Below, one piece after another: positions 54,488 through 60,878 of a stretch of 60,878 bases of DNA. Below the pieces are notes generated by a model. It saw nothing but the letters and a program-made list of their open reading frames with translations. It was not told the DNA's origin and searched no databases. Origin of the DNA: an uncultured Clostridia bacterium (GTDB lineage Bacteria; Bacillota; Clostridia; Oscillospirales; Acutalibacteraceae). Each line of letters opens with the position of its first letter. Positions within the stretch are counted from its first letter, which is position 1. The DNA is taken from contig CANQZA010000005.1 of assembly GCA_947628175.1 (NCBI GenBank), positions 1 to 60,878 on the forward strand, given 5' to 3'. The translations under genes and the position numbers were made by a program.

Positions 54488-55777
54488 TTAATCTAATGAG
54501 GCAAACGCCTGATCAAGATCGTGTATAATATCATCAACATGCTCTGTACCGATTGAAAGTCTTATTGTGTTGGGCTTTATATTCTGCTCCTCAAGCTCCT
54601 CGGCACTGAGCTGGCTGTGTGTTGTTGTTGCGGGGTGAATAACAAGTGATTTGACATCTGCAACATTTGCAAGAATCGAAAAGATTTGCAGATTGTCTAT
54701 AAATTTCTTTGCTTCCCTCTCACCGCCTCTGATTTCAAATGTGAAAATCGAACCTGCTCCGTTTGGAAAATATCTGTTATATAGATCCCTGTATCTTTCA
54801 TCAAGACTGGGATGATTTACCTTTTCAACCTTAGGATTGCGCACAAGGTAATCAATAATCTTTTTTGTGTTTTCCACATGGCGCTCAACACGCAGTGAAA
54901 GTGTTTCAAGCCCCTGAAGAAGCAGAAACGCATTGAACGGCGATATGGCCGCACCTGTGTCGCGAAGAAGGATTGCACGAATATATGTTACAAAAGCAGC
55001 CGCACCGACAGCCTGCGAAAAACTGATTCCGTGATAGCTCGGATTAGGTGCCGTAATCTGCGGATACTTACCGCTTGCCTCCCAGTCAAATTTGCCGCCG
55101 TCAACAATAACACCGCCAAGTGTTGTTCCGTGACCTCCGATAAATTTTGTAGCCGAATGAATAACAATATCCGCCCCGTATTCAAGCGGTCTTAAAAGAT
55201 ATGGTGTTGCAAATGTCGAGTCAACAACAAGAGGAATACCGTGGCTGTGTGCAATTCGGGAAAGCTTTTCAATGTCAATAATATTTGAATTTGGATTGCC
55301 AAGCGTTTCAATAAAAACCGCCTTTGTATGATCATCAATTGCGCTTTCAAAATTTGAAAGATCGTCGGGATCAACAAAAGTAGTCTGCACACCAAACTGT
55401 TTGAATGTGTGCTCAAGATAATTATATGTACCTCCGTATATTGTCTTAGCGGACACAATATTGTCTCCCGCTGTTGCGAGAGCCTGCAGCGCATATGAGA
55501 TTGCCGCTGCTCCCGACGCTGTCGCAAGTGCCGCAATACCGCCTTCAAGCGCCGCTATTCTTTTTTCAAAAACATCCTGAGTAGAGTTTGTAAGCCTTCC
55601 GTATATATTTCCCGCATCGGAAAGGTTGAACCTTGCCTGCGCATGGTCGCTGTTTTTAAAAACATAGGAGGTTGTCTGATAAATCGGTACTGCTCTTGAA
55701 TCGGTTGCAGGATCCGGCTCTTCCTGTCCTACATGAAGTTGCAAGGTTTCAAAGTGATATTTATAGTTTGACATCAT
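54488..55777 (-). CDS. metY: O-acetylhomoserine sulfhydrylase
   Basis: The 429-residue PLP enzyme belongs to the Cys/Met metabolism family. K211 in [11 protein letters not shown] binds PLP; the N-terminus [27 protein letters not shown] and the length mark the O-acetylhomoserine sulfhydrylase branch, longer than MetB/MetC. It forms homocysteine from O-acetylhomoserine and sulfide, and some members also make cysteine. ATG 55777 follows AAAGGA. A leader of about 160 nt holds a 24-codon ORF, described separately. Confidence 0.94.
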   Translation of the reverse strand: MMSNYKYHFETLQLHVGQEEPDPATDSRAVPIYQTTSYVFKNSDHAQARFNLSDAGNIYGRLTNSTQDVFEKRIAALEGGIAALATASGAAAISYALQALATAGDNIVSAKTIYGGTYNYLEHTFKQFGVQTTFVDPDDLSNFESAIDDHTKAVFIETLGNPNSNIIDIEKLSRIAHSHGIPLVVDSTFATPYLLRPLEYGADIVIHSATKFIGGHGTTLGGVIVDGGKFDWEASGKYPQITAPNPSYHGISFSQAVGAAAFVTYIRAILLRDTGAAISPFNAFLLLQGLETLSLRVERHVENTKKIIDYLVRNPKVEKVNHPSLDERYRDLYNRYFPNGAGSIFTFEIRGGEREAKKFIDNLQIFSILANVADVKSLVIHPATTTHSQLSAEELEEQNIKPNTIRLSIGTEHVDDIIHDLDQAFASLD

Positions 55778-55821
55778 GATTCATTCCTTTCAATCATTAT
55801 ATATTAATATAAAATTAAGTT

Positions 55822-55896
55822 TTATTCATAACATCGAAAGCACATTCGTCCCTTTCTGAAATTTCTTCTGTTTAATGTGAAAAAAAACTTACCCAT
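55822..55896 (-). CDS. Cysteine-containing leader peptide upstream of metY
   Basis: ATG 55896 follows AAAGGAG (55910-55904) with an ideal 7-nt spacer and opens 24 codons, beginning MGKFFFTLNRR and ending GRMCFRCYE before TAA. It lies in the metY leader, 44 bp before metY, directly after a CCTAC-N7-ATAGG operator. Met and two Cys codons near the end are what an attenuator sensing charged tRNA-Cys or tRNA-Met would use. No classical GC-rich terminator follows, so initiation control or mRNA stability are also possible. Function is inferred from position and codon content. Confidence 0.55.
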   Translation of the reverse strand: MGKFFFTLNRRNFRKGRMCFRCYE

Positions 55897-55910
55897 CTCG
55901 TTGCTCCTTT

Positions 55911-55979
55911 CCTACCAATTCGATAGGTTTAATATGTGTTGTATTGAATATACACCATAAATTCTGTTTTGTCAATAGG
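55911..55979 (-). promoter_or_regulatory. metY promoter with CCTAY-N7-ATAGG operators
   Basis: On the minus strand TTGACA (55975-55970) and TATATT (55952-55947) are 17 bp apart. CCTACCAATTCGATAGG (55911-55927) is a full operator downstream of the start site. TTGTCAATAGG (55969-55979) repeats the distal nifS half-site across the -35, but its partner arm is degraded. The arrangement matches the nifS promoter. Confidence 0.65.
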
Positions 55980-56002
55980 TTTTCTGCCTTTTTATGAAAA
56001 AA

Positions 56003-56029
56003 TTTCCGCCGAAAAATATGCGGCGGAAA
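56003..56029 (-). terminator. Terminator of the TtcA-like gene
   Basis: TTTCCGCCG (56003-56011) and CGGCGGAAA (56021-56029) form a 9-bp stem with a 9-nt loop, followed on the minus strand by six T residues. Confidence 0.85.
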
Positions 56030-56034
56030 ATGTT

Positions 56035-56877
56035 TTATGGATTGAATTGTTCAAGGAAGCTATGCTCCGTACCGTTTTGCTTATAGGAAATAAAAGTATC
56101 AAGTTTTACATTATGTATGGATTTAAAAATATTGTGTTCAATGTCAGGATTTGATTTTTTAAGCTGTGCAATCAGTTTTTTAATTTCCTGCCTTTTTGAA
56201 TCGCCTATTCCGTCAGCGCTGTGGCTGTATTCATCAACAAAACGGCATGCGCACTGAATAAATGTCAACGAATTATAGTCGCGCCAATTTATGATTGACT
56301 TTTCGTGAACACAGTAAAGAGGCCTTATAAGTTCCATACCCTCAAAATTTGTACTTTTTATTCTCGGAAGCATGGCCTGAAGCTGAGAGCCGTAAAACAT
56401 TCCCATAACAGTCGTTTCAATCACATCACTGAGATGGTGCCCCAACGCTATTTTATTACATCCGAGTTCCTGTGCAATCGCATAAAGATAACCTCTTCTC
56501 ATTCTGGCACAAAGATAACACGGATTTCCGCCCGCCGAGGCCGTAACATTAAAAATATTTGTTTCAAAGAATTTAACGGGTATTTCAAGGTTTTCGCAAT
56601 TCTGCTCAATTCTGTTTCTGTTCTCGGCGTTATATCCGGGGTCCATACAGATAAATTCAACTTCAAAGGGAATGAGCGTGTATTTATGCAAATGCTTCAT
56701 ACACATTGCAAGAAGAACAGAGTCCTTACCTCCGCTTATACAAACGGCAATCCTGTCGTGCGGTGAAATAAGATTATAATTCTGGCAGGCTTGAATAAAC
56801 GGATTCCATATATCTTTTCTGTATGTTTTTATAATGCTTCGCTCAACTTTTTGAGCATAAGATAATTCTCTCGCCAT
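56035..56877 (-). CDS. TtcA/TilS-superfamily tRNA-modifying ATPase
   Basis: The 280-residue protein has the PP-loop ISGGKDSVLLA at about 48-53 and the cysteine pair GNPCYLCARMRRG, as in TtcA-type tRNA thiolases that use an Fe-S cluster. GHHLSDVIETTVMGMFYG is the second conserved block. ATG 56877 follows GAGGTATTG; a start at 56907 has no ribosome binding site. It could thiolate a tRNA cytidine, drawing on the sulfur system encoded nearby. The exact tRNA target is not certain, as the family has several branches in Firmicutes. Confidence 0.82.
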   Translation of the reverse strand: MARELSYAQKVERSIIKTYRKDIWNPFIQACQNYNLISPHDRIAVCISGGKDSVLLAMCMKHLHKYTLIPFEVEFICMDPGYNAENRNRIEQNCENLEIPVKFFETNIFNVTASAGGNPCYLCARMRRGYLYAIAQELGCNKIALGHHLSDVIETTVMGMFYGSQLQAMLPRIKSTNFEGMELIRPLYCVHEKSIINWRDYNSLTFIQCACRFVDEYSHSADGIGDSKRQEIKKLIAQLKKSNPDIEHNIFKSIHNVKLDTFISYKQNGTEHSFLEQFNP

Positions 56878-56934
56878 AATCAATACCTCACCACCATTAT
56901 ACAACAAAGTATTCCGCCGAACAAGTAGGATATA

Positions 56935-58488
56935 CTAATCTGTTATAAAAAAGAACTCAACACCGTTACTCCTATTGTTAAATCCGTATTTATAATGATG
57001 AAGCTCAAATATCTGCCGGCAGATTGCGAGTCCCATTCCGCTTGAATTGTCCGAACTGTTTCGCGCTTTATCATCACGGTATAAAATATCCCACAGGCTC
57101 TCTCTATATTCAGGTTCAATTCCCCTGCCCTCATTACAGACGCTGAATCTGTATCTGTTTTTGATTTTTTTAAGAGTTACAGTAATGGTGCTGTTATCAG
57201 ATGAATATTTAACAGCGTTTGAAAGAAAATTGTCTGCCGCAAGTGCAATAAGTTCACGGTTACATACTACTGAAGCGCCATCGCAGATTTGTGCTGAAAG
57301 TTCAATATGATATGCTTTTGCAAAGGATTTATATTTCTCCGTCTCCACGGTAATGATTTGCGAAAGAGAGCATTTTTCTTTTTTAATACTATCTAATGAT
57401 ACAAGCCTGTTATATTGAAGCAGAGTTGAAACAAGCCTGCTCATTCGGCGTGATTCTTCATATATTGAATTTACATACTCAATATTTTTTTGCGGTGCAA
57501 TATTTTCAATAACACACTCGCATTGATTCTGTATTACTGCCAAGGGAGTTTTAAGTTCATGTGCCGCTGCGTTTGTAAAAACCCGCTTTGACTCCTCCAT
57601 CTTTTTACTTTTGCTGTAAAATTTGTTTACAAAAAAAATCAGAACAATACCCAATATCAGAATATACAACACCTGAAGCTTTATCTGATTCCAGAAAGTT
57701 TCAGAAGTCAAAGTATAAAGCACAGGGCGAATCTGCATGGTTATAAATACACAGTATTTTCCGTTTGAAAAATCCACTATTCCATTGTACTCACAGTATT
57801 CCGGTCCGGAATAGCCGCTGCCGTCATTGCTGTAGGACGATACATTTTCTTTATAATCAACCGCAAAATGATTATGTTTGACACGCATATCATCATATAT
57901 TCCGTGTTCAATACTGTTTTCATCCATATCAATAAATTTATAATTAATATAGCCTTTAAACACTTTTACTGTATTATCAGGAGAAACATTTTTTGCTGTT
58001 GAAAAATGAATTTCCGTCTCATCATCAAAATGATTTGTGTTTCTCATTTTTATTGTTACGGGAACAATTTCTTCCTCATCAACGAAATAATCAAGCTCAT
58101 ATATTTTATAATATTCTTTTTGCTTTTTTATATCGGCAAGCCTTTGTCTGGAATCGGAATCAAGGTAAGGATCGATATAAATATATTTATCATTAAAACC
58201 CTGTTCCTTTGAAACAAGATTTATAAAGGAGCCGCTTTGTGCTGCAAGATTACCCTTTAAATCATATATGCTTATGAGTGTCGGATATTTACCTAACGAA
58301 TACTGCATATATTCATCTGTAGTCATATCTGATGCGTTTATTCTGACATTGTCGTTTAAATGGTATCCATTCAGAAAATCAGCGCATATTGCGGATTTTT
58401 CCGCATTAAATGACAGAAATGCACCGAAGCAGAAAAAAGCAGCAAGTCCAAAAAAAATAATAAAATATAGATTTTTCTTTTTAATCAT
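56935..58488 (-). CDS. Sensor histidine kinase
   Basis: The 517-residue protein has an N-terminal membrane helix (about 7-25), an extracellular sensor of about 240 residues without a recognised fold, a second helix (about 270-290), and a HisKA/HATPase core. His310 in AAAHELKTPLAV is the phosphorylation site; AADNFLSNAVKYS and GMGLAICRQIFELH are N and G boxes. ATG 58488 has GGGGAG 8 nt upstream; earlier starts lie in the response regulator gene. It overlaps that gene by a few bases at most and works with it. Signal unknown. Confidence 0.92.
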   Translation of the reverse strand: MIKKKNLYFIIFFGLAAFFCFGAFLSFNAEKSAICADFLNGYHLNDNVRINASDMTTDEYMQYSLGKYPTLISIYDLKGNLAAQSGSFINLVSKEQGFNDKYIYIDPYLDSDSRQRLADIKKQKEYYKIYELDYFVDEEEIVPVTIKMRNTNHFDDETEIHFSTAKNVSPDNTVKVFKGYINYKFIDMDENSIEHGIYDDMRVKHNHFAVDYKENVSSYSNDGSGYSGPEYCEYNGIVDFSNGKYCVFITMQIRPVLYTLTSETFWNQIKLQVLYILILGIVLIFFVNKFYSKSKKMEESKRVFTNAAAHELKTPLAVIQNQCECVIENIAPQKNIEYVNSIYEESRRMSRLVSTLLQYNRLVSLDSIKKEKCSLSQIITVETEKYKSFAKAYHIELSAQICDGASVVCNRELIALAADNFLSNAVKYSSDNSTITVTLKKIKNRYRFSVCNEGRGIEPEYRESLWDILYRDDKARNSSDNSSGMGLAICRQIFELHHYKYGFNNRSNGVEFFFITD

Positions 58489-58490
58489 TA

Positions 58491-59162
58491 TCATCTCTCC
58501 CCAAAACAGTAGCCGATATTGATTACGGTTTTTATACATTTTGAATATTCTCCAAGGGCTTTTCTTATTCTCTTTATATGTGTGTCCACAACTCTCGCGT
58601 CCCCGTCGAAAGTATATCCCCATACTCTGTTTAATATCAGTTCCCTGCTGAGAACGATTCCCTTATTTTCCATAAGATATTTTAAAAGTGTAAAATCTTT
58701 ATTTGACAAATATATTTCCTTGCCCGCACAAAAAGCTTTGATTTTGTTTAGGTCAAGCGTAACACAACCGACACTCATAATATTATCCTTATTTACTCCT
58801 CTGTACCTGTTTATCATTGAAATACACTTTTCATACAAAACAGAAAGAGGAAAGGGCTTAACGATATAATCGTCTCCGCCTGTGCTATATCCCCTGAGGA
58901 AATCCTGCTCCTCCCCAAGAGCAGACAGAAAAAGTACAGGCACATCGCTTATTTCTCTTATTTTTTTACAGGCGGTAAGACCATCGGTGTAAGGCATCAT
59001 AATATCAAGAATCACAAGGTCAAATTCGTTATATTCACACTGCTCAATTGCTGATTTACCGTTATTGGCAAGAACAACGCTCATACCCTTTGCCGTCATA
59101 TAGTCCTTTATCGTTTCCCTGATTTTCACTTCATCGTCAGCAAGCAAAATATTATACATCAT
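58491..59162 (-). CDS. OmpR-family response regulator
   Basis: The 223-residue protein has a receiver domain (ADDEVKIRE acidic pair, Asp53 in LVILDIMMPYTDG, Lys in YIVKPF) and a winged-helix effector (SNKDFTLLKYLMENKGIVLSRELILNRVWG, then DTHIKRIRKAL). ATG 59162 or 59159 follows GGAG; an ATG at 59186 would put that site inside the gene. The histidine kinase gene follows immediately. Target genes are not evident; none of the neighbours has an obvious response-regulator site. Confidence 0.94.
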   Translation of the reverse strand: MMYNILLADDEVKIRETIKDYMTAKGMSVVLANNGKSAIEQCEYNEFDLVILDIMMPYTDGLTACKKIREISDVPVLFLSALGEEQDFLRGYSTGGDDYIVKPFPLSVLYEKCISMINRYRGVNKDNIMSVGCVTLDLNKIKAFCAGKEIYLSNKDFTLLKYLMENKGIVLSRELILNRVWGYTFDGDARVVDTHIKRIRKALGEYSKCIKTVINIGYCFGER

Positions 59163-59248
59163 ATATTCACGCTCCGTTATCTTCATAATATTCTATTTTT
59201 GTGTACTTTCTGTGTCATCATAAAGAATTGTCAAATATTTATAAAAAT

Positions 59249-59280
59249 GCCTGATTTCAAACTTACAAGTGAAATCAGGC
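59249..59280 (-). terminator. Terminator of the ispE-alcohol dehydrogenase unit
   Basis: GCCTGATTTC (59249-59258) and GAAATCAGGC (59271-59280) form a perfect 10-bp stem with a 12-nt loop, followed on the minus strand by ATTTTTATAAAT. Confidence 0.85.
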
Positions 59281-59293
59281 AAAACTGTTATTT

Positions 59294-60316
59294 TCAAACG
59301 ATGTCTAAAAAAGAGCAATAAATTTTCTCAATATCATCTAAGGAAAATCTCATCGGATGATTTGAAAGACGGTCAATATTTACTCCTTCAAGCGCCTCCT
59401 TAAACTGATCGTGTGTCAAGGTCAAATCATTATGCAGACCGAGGGATATAAGCAAATTCTTGAAGGATTCAGGTGTAAAGTGAGAGACCCGTGCCGTTTC
59501 TTCAAGAAGAGTGTCAAGCTTATCTGAAGAAGAATTCTCCTCCATATATTTCCAAATATACAACAGGCACAACGCGACTGCGTGGCCGTGGTAAAAGCCT
59601 TTGAATTTGTGAATTTTATAGCTCAGCGCATGCGGTGCGGTTGTTTGGGCAATATTGATTGCTCTGCCTGCAAGCTCTGAACATTTCATCATATCCTCAT
59701 AGGTTGATTCATCGCCATCTATGAATTTCATAAACACTCCGTTGAATATATCAAGAGCCTGTGCTGAATATTCTCTGCTCTGCTGCGTTGAATGAACAGA
59801 CCAATATGCCTCAACAGCGTGACTGAAAGCGTCAAGGCCGGTAACTATTTTCTGAAAACGAGGAAGCGACGCGAGCGTTTTATAGTCAAAAACCGCGTAA
59901 TTCGGAATGATATCATAGCTTCGTACAGAGTCCTTATCGCCGTTATTATACAATACTGCATACCGTGTAACTTCCGCGCCTGTTCCCGCAGTAGTCGGTA
60001 CGGCAAGAATTTTAACATTACTTTCGGCAAAAAATTTTATTGCCTTTGCTGTATCCATTGCACTGCCGCCACCGACAGTCACTATAAAATCACATTTTTG
60101 CTCTTTAAAAAGGAAGACGCCTTTTTTAACATCACTTACCTCGGGATTAACCGAAAAGTCACAAAAAGGAACAATCTCTGTCTCAAGCCCATCAATGGCA
60201 TGGCGGTAACCAAAACGATCATACTCCGCGCTGCACACAAATAAAATCTTAGCGGGCTTATTTTTAATCAGTATATCTCTGAACTGATTTATAAACATTT
60301 CATTATTATAATTCAA
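59294..60316 (-). CDS. Iron-containing alcohol dehydrogenase
   Basis: The 340-residue protein has the family III dehydrogenase fold: GGGSAMDTAKAI for NAD(P) binding, PTTAGTGAEVT, and metal ligands D162 and H166 in TGLDAFSHAVEAY with later histidines in FKGFYHGHAVAL. TTG 60316 follows CGGAGG by 8 nt; a GTG at 60343, inside ispE, has no such site. It may reduce an aldehyde or act on a phosphonate- or glycerol-like substrate. Its link to ispE is by position only, with 5 bp between them. Confidence 0.86.
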   Translation of the reverse strand: MNYNNEMFINQFRDILIKNKPAKILFVCSAEYDRFGYRHAIDGLETEIVPFCDFSVNPEVSDVKKGVFLFKEQKCDFIVTVGGGSAMDTAKAIKFFAESNVKILAVPTTAGTGAEVTRYAVLYNNGDKDSVRSYDIIPNYAVFDYKTLASLPRFQKIVTGLDAFSHAVEAYWSVHSTQQSREYSAQALDIFNGVFMKFIDGDESTYEDMMKCSELAGRAINIAQTTAPHALSYKIHKFKGFYHGHAVALCLLYIWKYMEENSSSDKLDTLLEETARVSHFTPESFKNLLISLGLHNDLTLTHDQFKEALEGVNIDRLSNHPMRFSLDDIEKIYCSFLDIV

Positions 60317-60321
60317 ATCAA

Positions 60322-60878
60322 TCAGCCTCCGATAATCCTGCACCCTTTTGACACGGGTGTTGTTACGGCAATATCCTTTGCAAATTCTTCAAGCTGCTCC
60401 GCGGCGAGCAAAGCCTTGTCCTTACTGTCAAATATACCGAAAACCGTAGGACCGCTGCCGCTCATACAGGTTCCCAAAGCGTCGTTTTTCCTCATAACAT
60501 CTTTAATATCCACCTTGTTCGGAACTTGGATAAACTGCTCAAAAACATTTTCCATTCTTGAGGATATATCCTTTAAATCTCTGCCCTGCATTGCACACAG
60601 CATACCGAATTTATCAGGCGTATGCGTTTTTCCGTATTCATCAAACATACGATACGCATGTCCTGTATTAACAGAGCAGTCAGGCTTCGCAATAAGTATA
60701 AAGCACCGTCTCAAAGGTCTTACTTTGCTGAGAACATCGCCTACTCCCTGTGCCAGAAGTGTTCCGCCCTTTATACAAAAAGGAATATCCGCACCGATTT
60801 TAACGCCGATTTTACACAGCTCATCCTCGGTAAATTTATTATTATATAGCTTATTCAAAGCTGTAAGAACGCCTGCAC
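60322..60878 (-). CDS. ispE: IspE, 4-diphosphocytidyl-2-C-methyl-D-erythritol kinase (5' end cut by window edge)
   Basis: Only the C-terminal part of about 185 residues is visible; the full protein is about 290. The frame stays open to the right edge, where AGVLTALNKLY continues the GHMP ATP-binding segment. GADIPFCIKGGTLLAQGVG and MSGSGPTVFGIFD are diagnostic motifs. It phosphorylates CDP-methylerythritol in the non-mevalonate isoprenoid pathway. The TTG at 60858 is internal and not a start. Confidence 0.93.
   Translation of the reverse strand, partial: AGVLTALNKLYNNKFTEDELCKIGVKIGADIPFCIKGGTLLAQGVGDVLSKVRPLRRCFILIAKPDCSVNTGHAYRMFDEYGKTHTPDKFGMLCAMQGRDLKDISSRMENVFEQFIQVPNKVDIKDVMRKNDALGTCMSGSGPTVFGIFDSKDKALLAAEQLEEFAKDIAVTTPVSKGCRIIGG

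Noticed and set aside
55778..55940. T-box or S-box riboswitch in the metY leader
   Set aside because: The T-box antiterminator sequence and the S-box core are not found, and there is no terminator hairpin.
1..60878. tRNA, rRNA, CRISPR arrays, insertion sequences, prophage or conjugative genes
   Set aside because: None seen on either strand; no transposase, integrase or repeat-spacer pattern was found.

Overview
The window is AT-rich DNA from a spore-forming member of the Clostridia, most like the gut-dwelling Oscillospirales/Ruminococcaceae. This is inferred from sigma-E, SpoIIGA, an uninterrupted sigma-K and two CotF-like coat proteins, combined with glycan enzymes (GH2, GH3, GH25, GH127), an ECF vitamin transporter, NifS/NifU and several MATE pumps. 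It reads as a stable chromosomal region. I see no tRNA, rRNA, CRISPR array, insertion sequence or phage gene. Genes are packed into short operons, many with stop/start overlaps, and many start at TTG or GTG.

Layout. 1-5.1 kb: a secreted GH25 muramidase cut by the left edge, then a plus-strand group (Mbeg1-like hydrolase, nucleotidyltransferase, VanZ-like protein). 5.3-10.1 kb: a glycoside locus (MFS transporter, AraC regulator, GH3 enzyme). 10.2-13.5 kb: a vitamin B6 salvage locus (pyridoxal kinase, ECF S component, radical SAM protein) opposite a MocR regulator. 13.7-17.9 kb: GH127 arabinofuranosidase, MATE pump and two coat proteins. 17.9-24.2 kb: uvrB-MATE-uvrA. 24.3-25.9 kb: a peroxide-stress operon ending in ohrR. 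26.2-29.8 kb: MATE pump, Rrf2 regulator, sigK, orphan fumarase beta subunit. 29.9-33.8 kb: two membrane-anchored parvulin foldases. 34-35.4 kb: O-antigen ligase-like protein. 35.7-41.7 kb: S24/S26 peptidase, ABC exporter, GH2 and cyclophilin running into spoIIGA-sigE. 41.8-48.2 kb: TrkA/TrkH potassium uptake and a heterodimeric ABC exporter. 48.4-53.3 kb: an oxidoreductase, then the sulfur/Fe-S operon nifS-nifU-nadA-mnmA. 53.5-56.9 kb: metY-cysK with a leader peptide, and a TtcA-like tRNA thiolase. 56.9-60.9 kb: a two-component system, an iron-type alcohol dehydrogenase, and ispE cut by the right edge.

The most interesting signals are regulatory. (1) The nifS and metY promoters share 17-bp CCTAY-N7-ATAGG operators, probably read by the IscR-like Rrf2 protein encoded here. 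(2) A 24-codon leader ORF ending in two cysteine codons, with a strong ribosome binding site, lies between the metY operator and metY. (3) The spoIIGA promoter has a 21-bp spacer, like the Spo0A-driven spoIIG promoter, and that spacer holds an anti-Shine-Dalgarno arm that only read-through mRNA would carry. (4) Tandem OhrR boxes sit on the promoter of a glutathione-peroxidase operon. (5) The MocR regulator beside the B6 genes has alanine where the PLP-binding lysine should be.

Start codons were often moved inward to fit a ribosome binding site and the family N-terminus; each entry says so. All family names come from reading the sequence, not from database searches.
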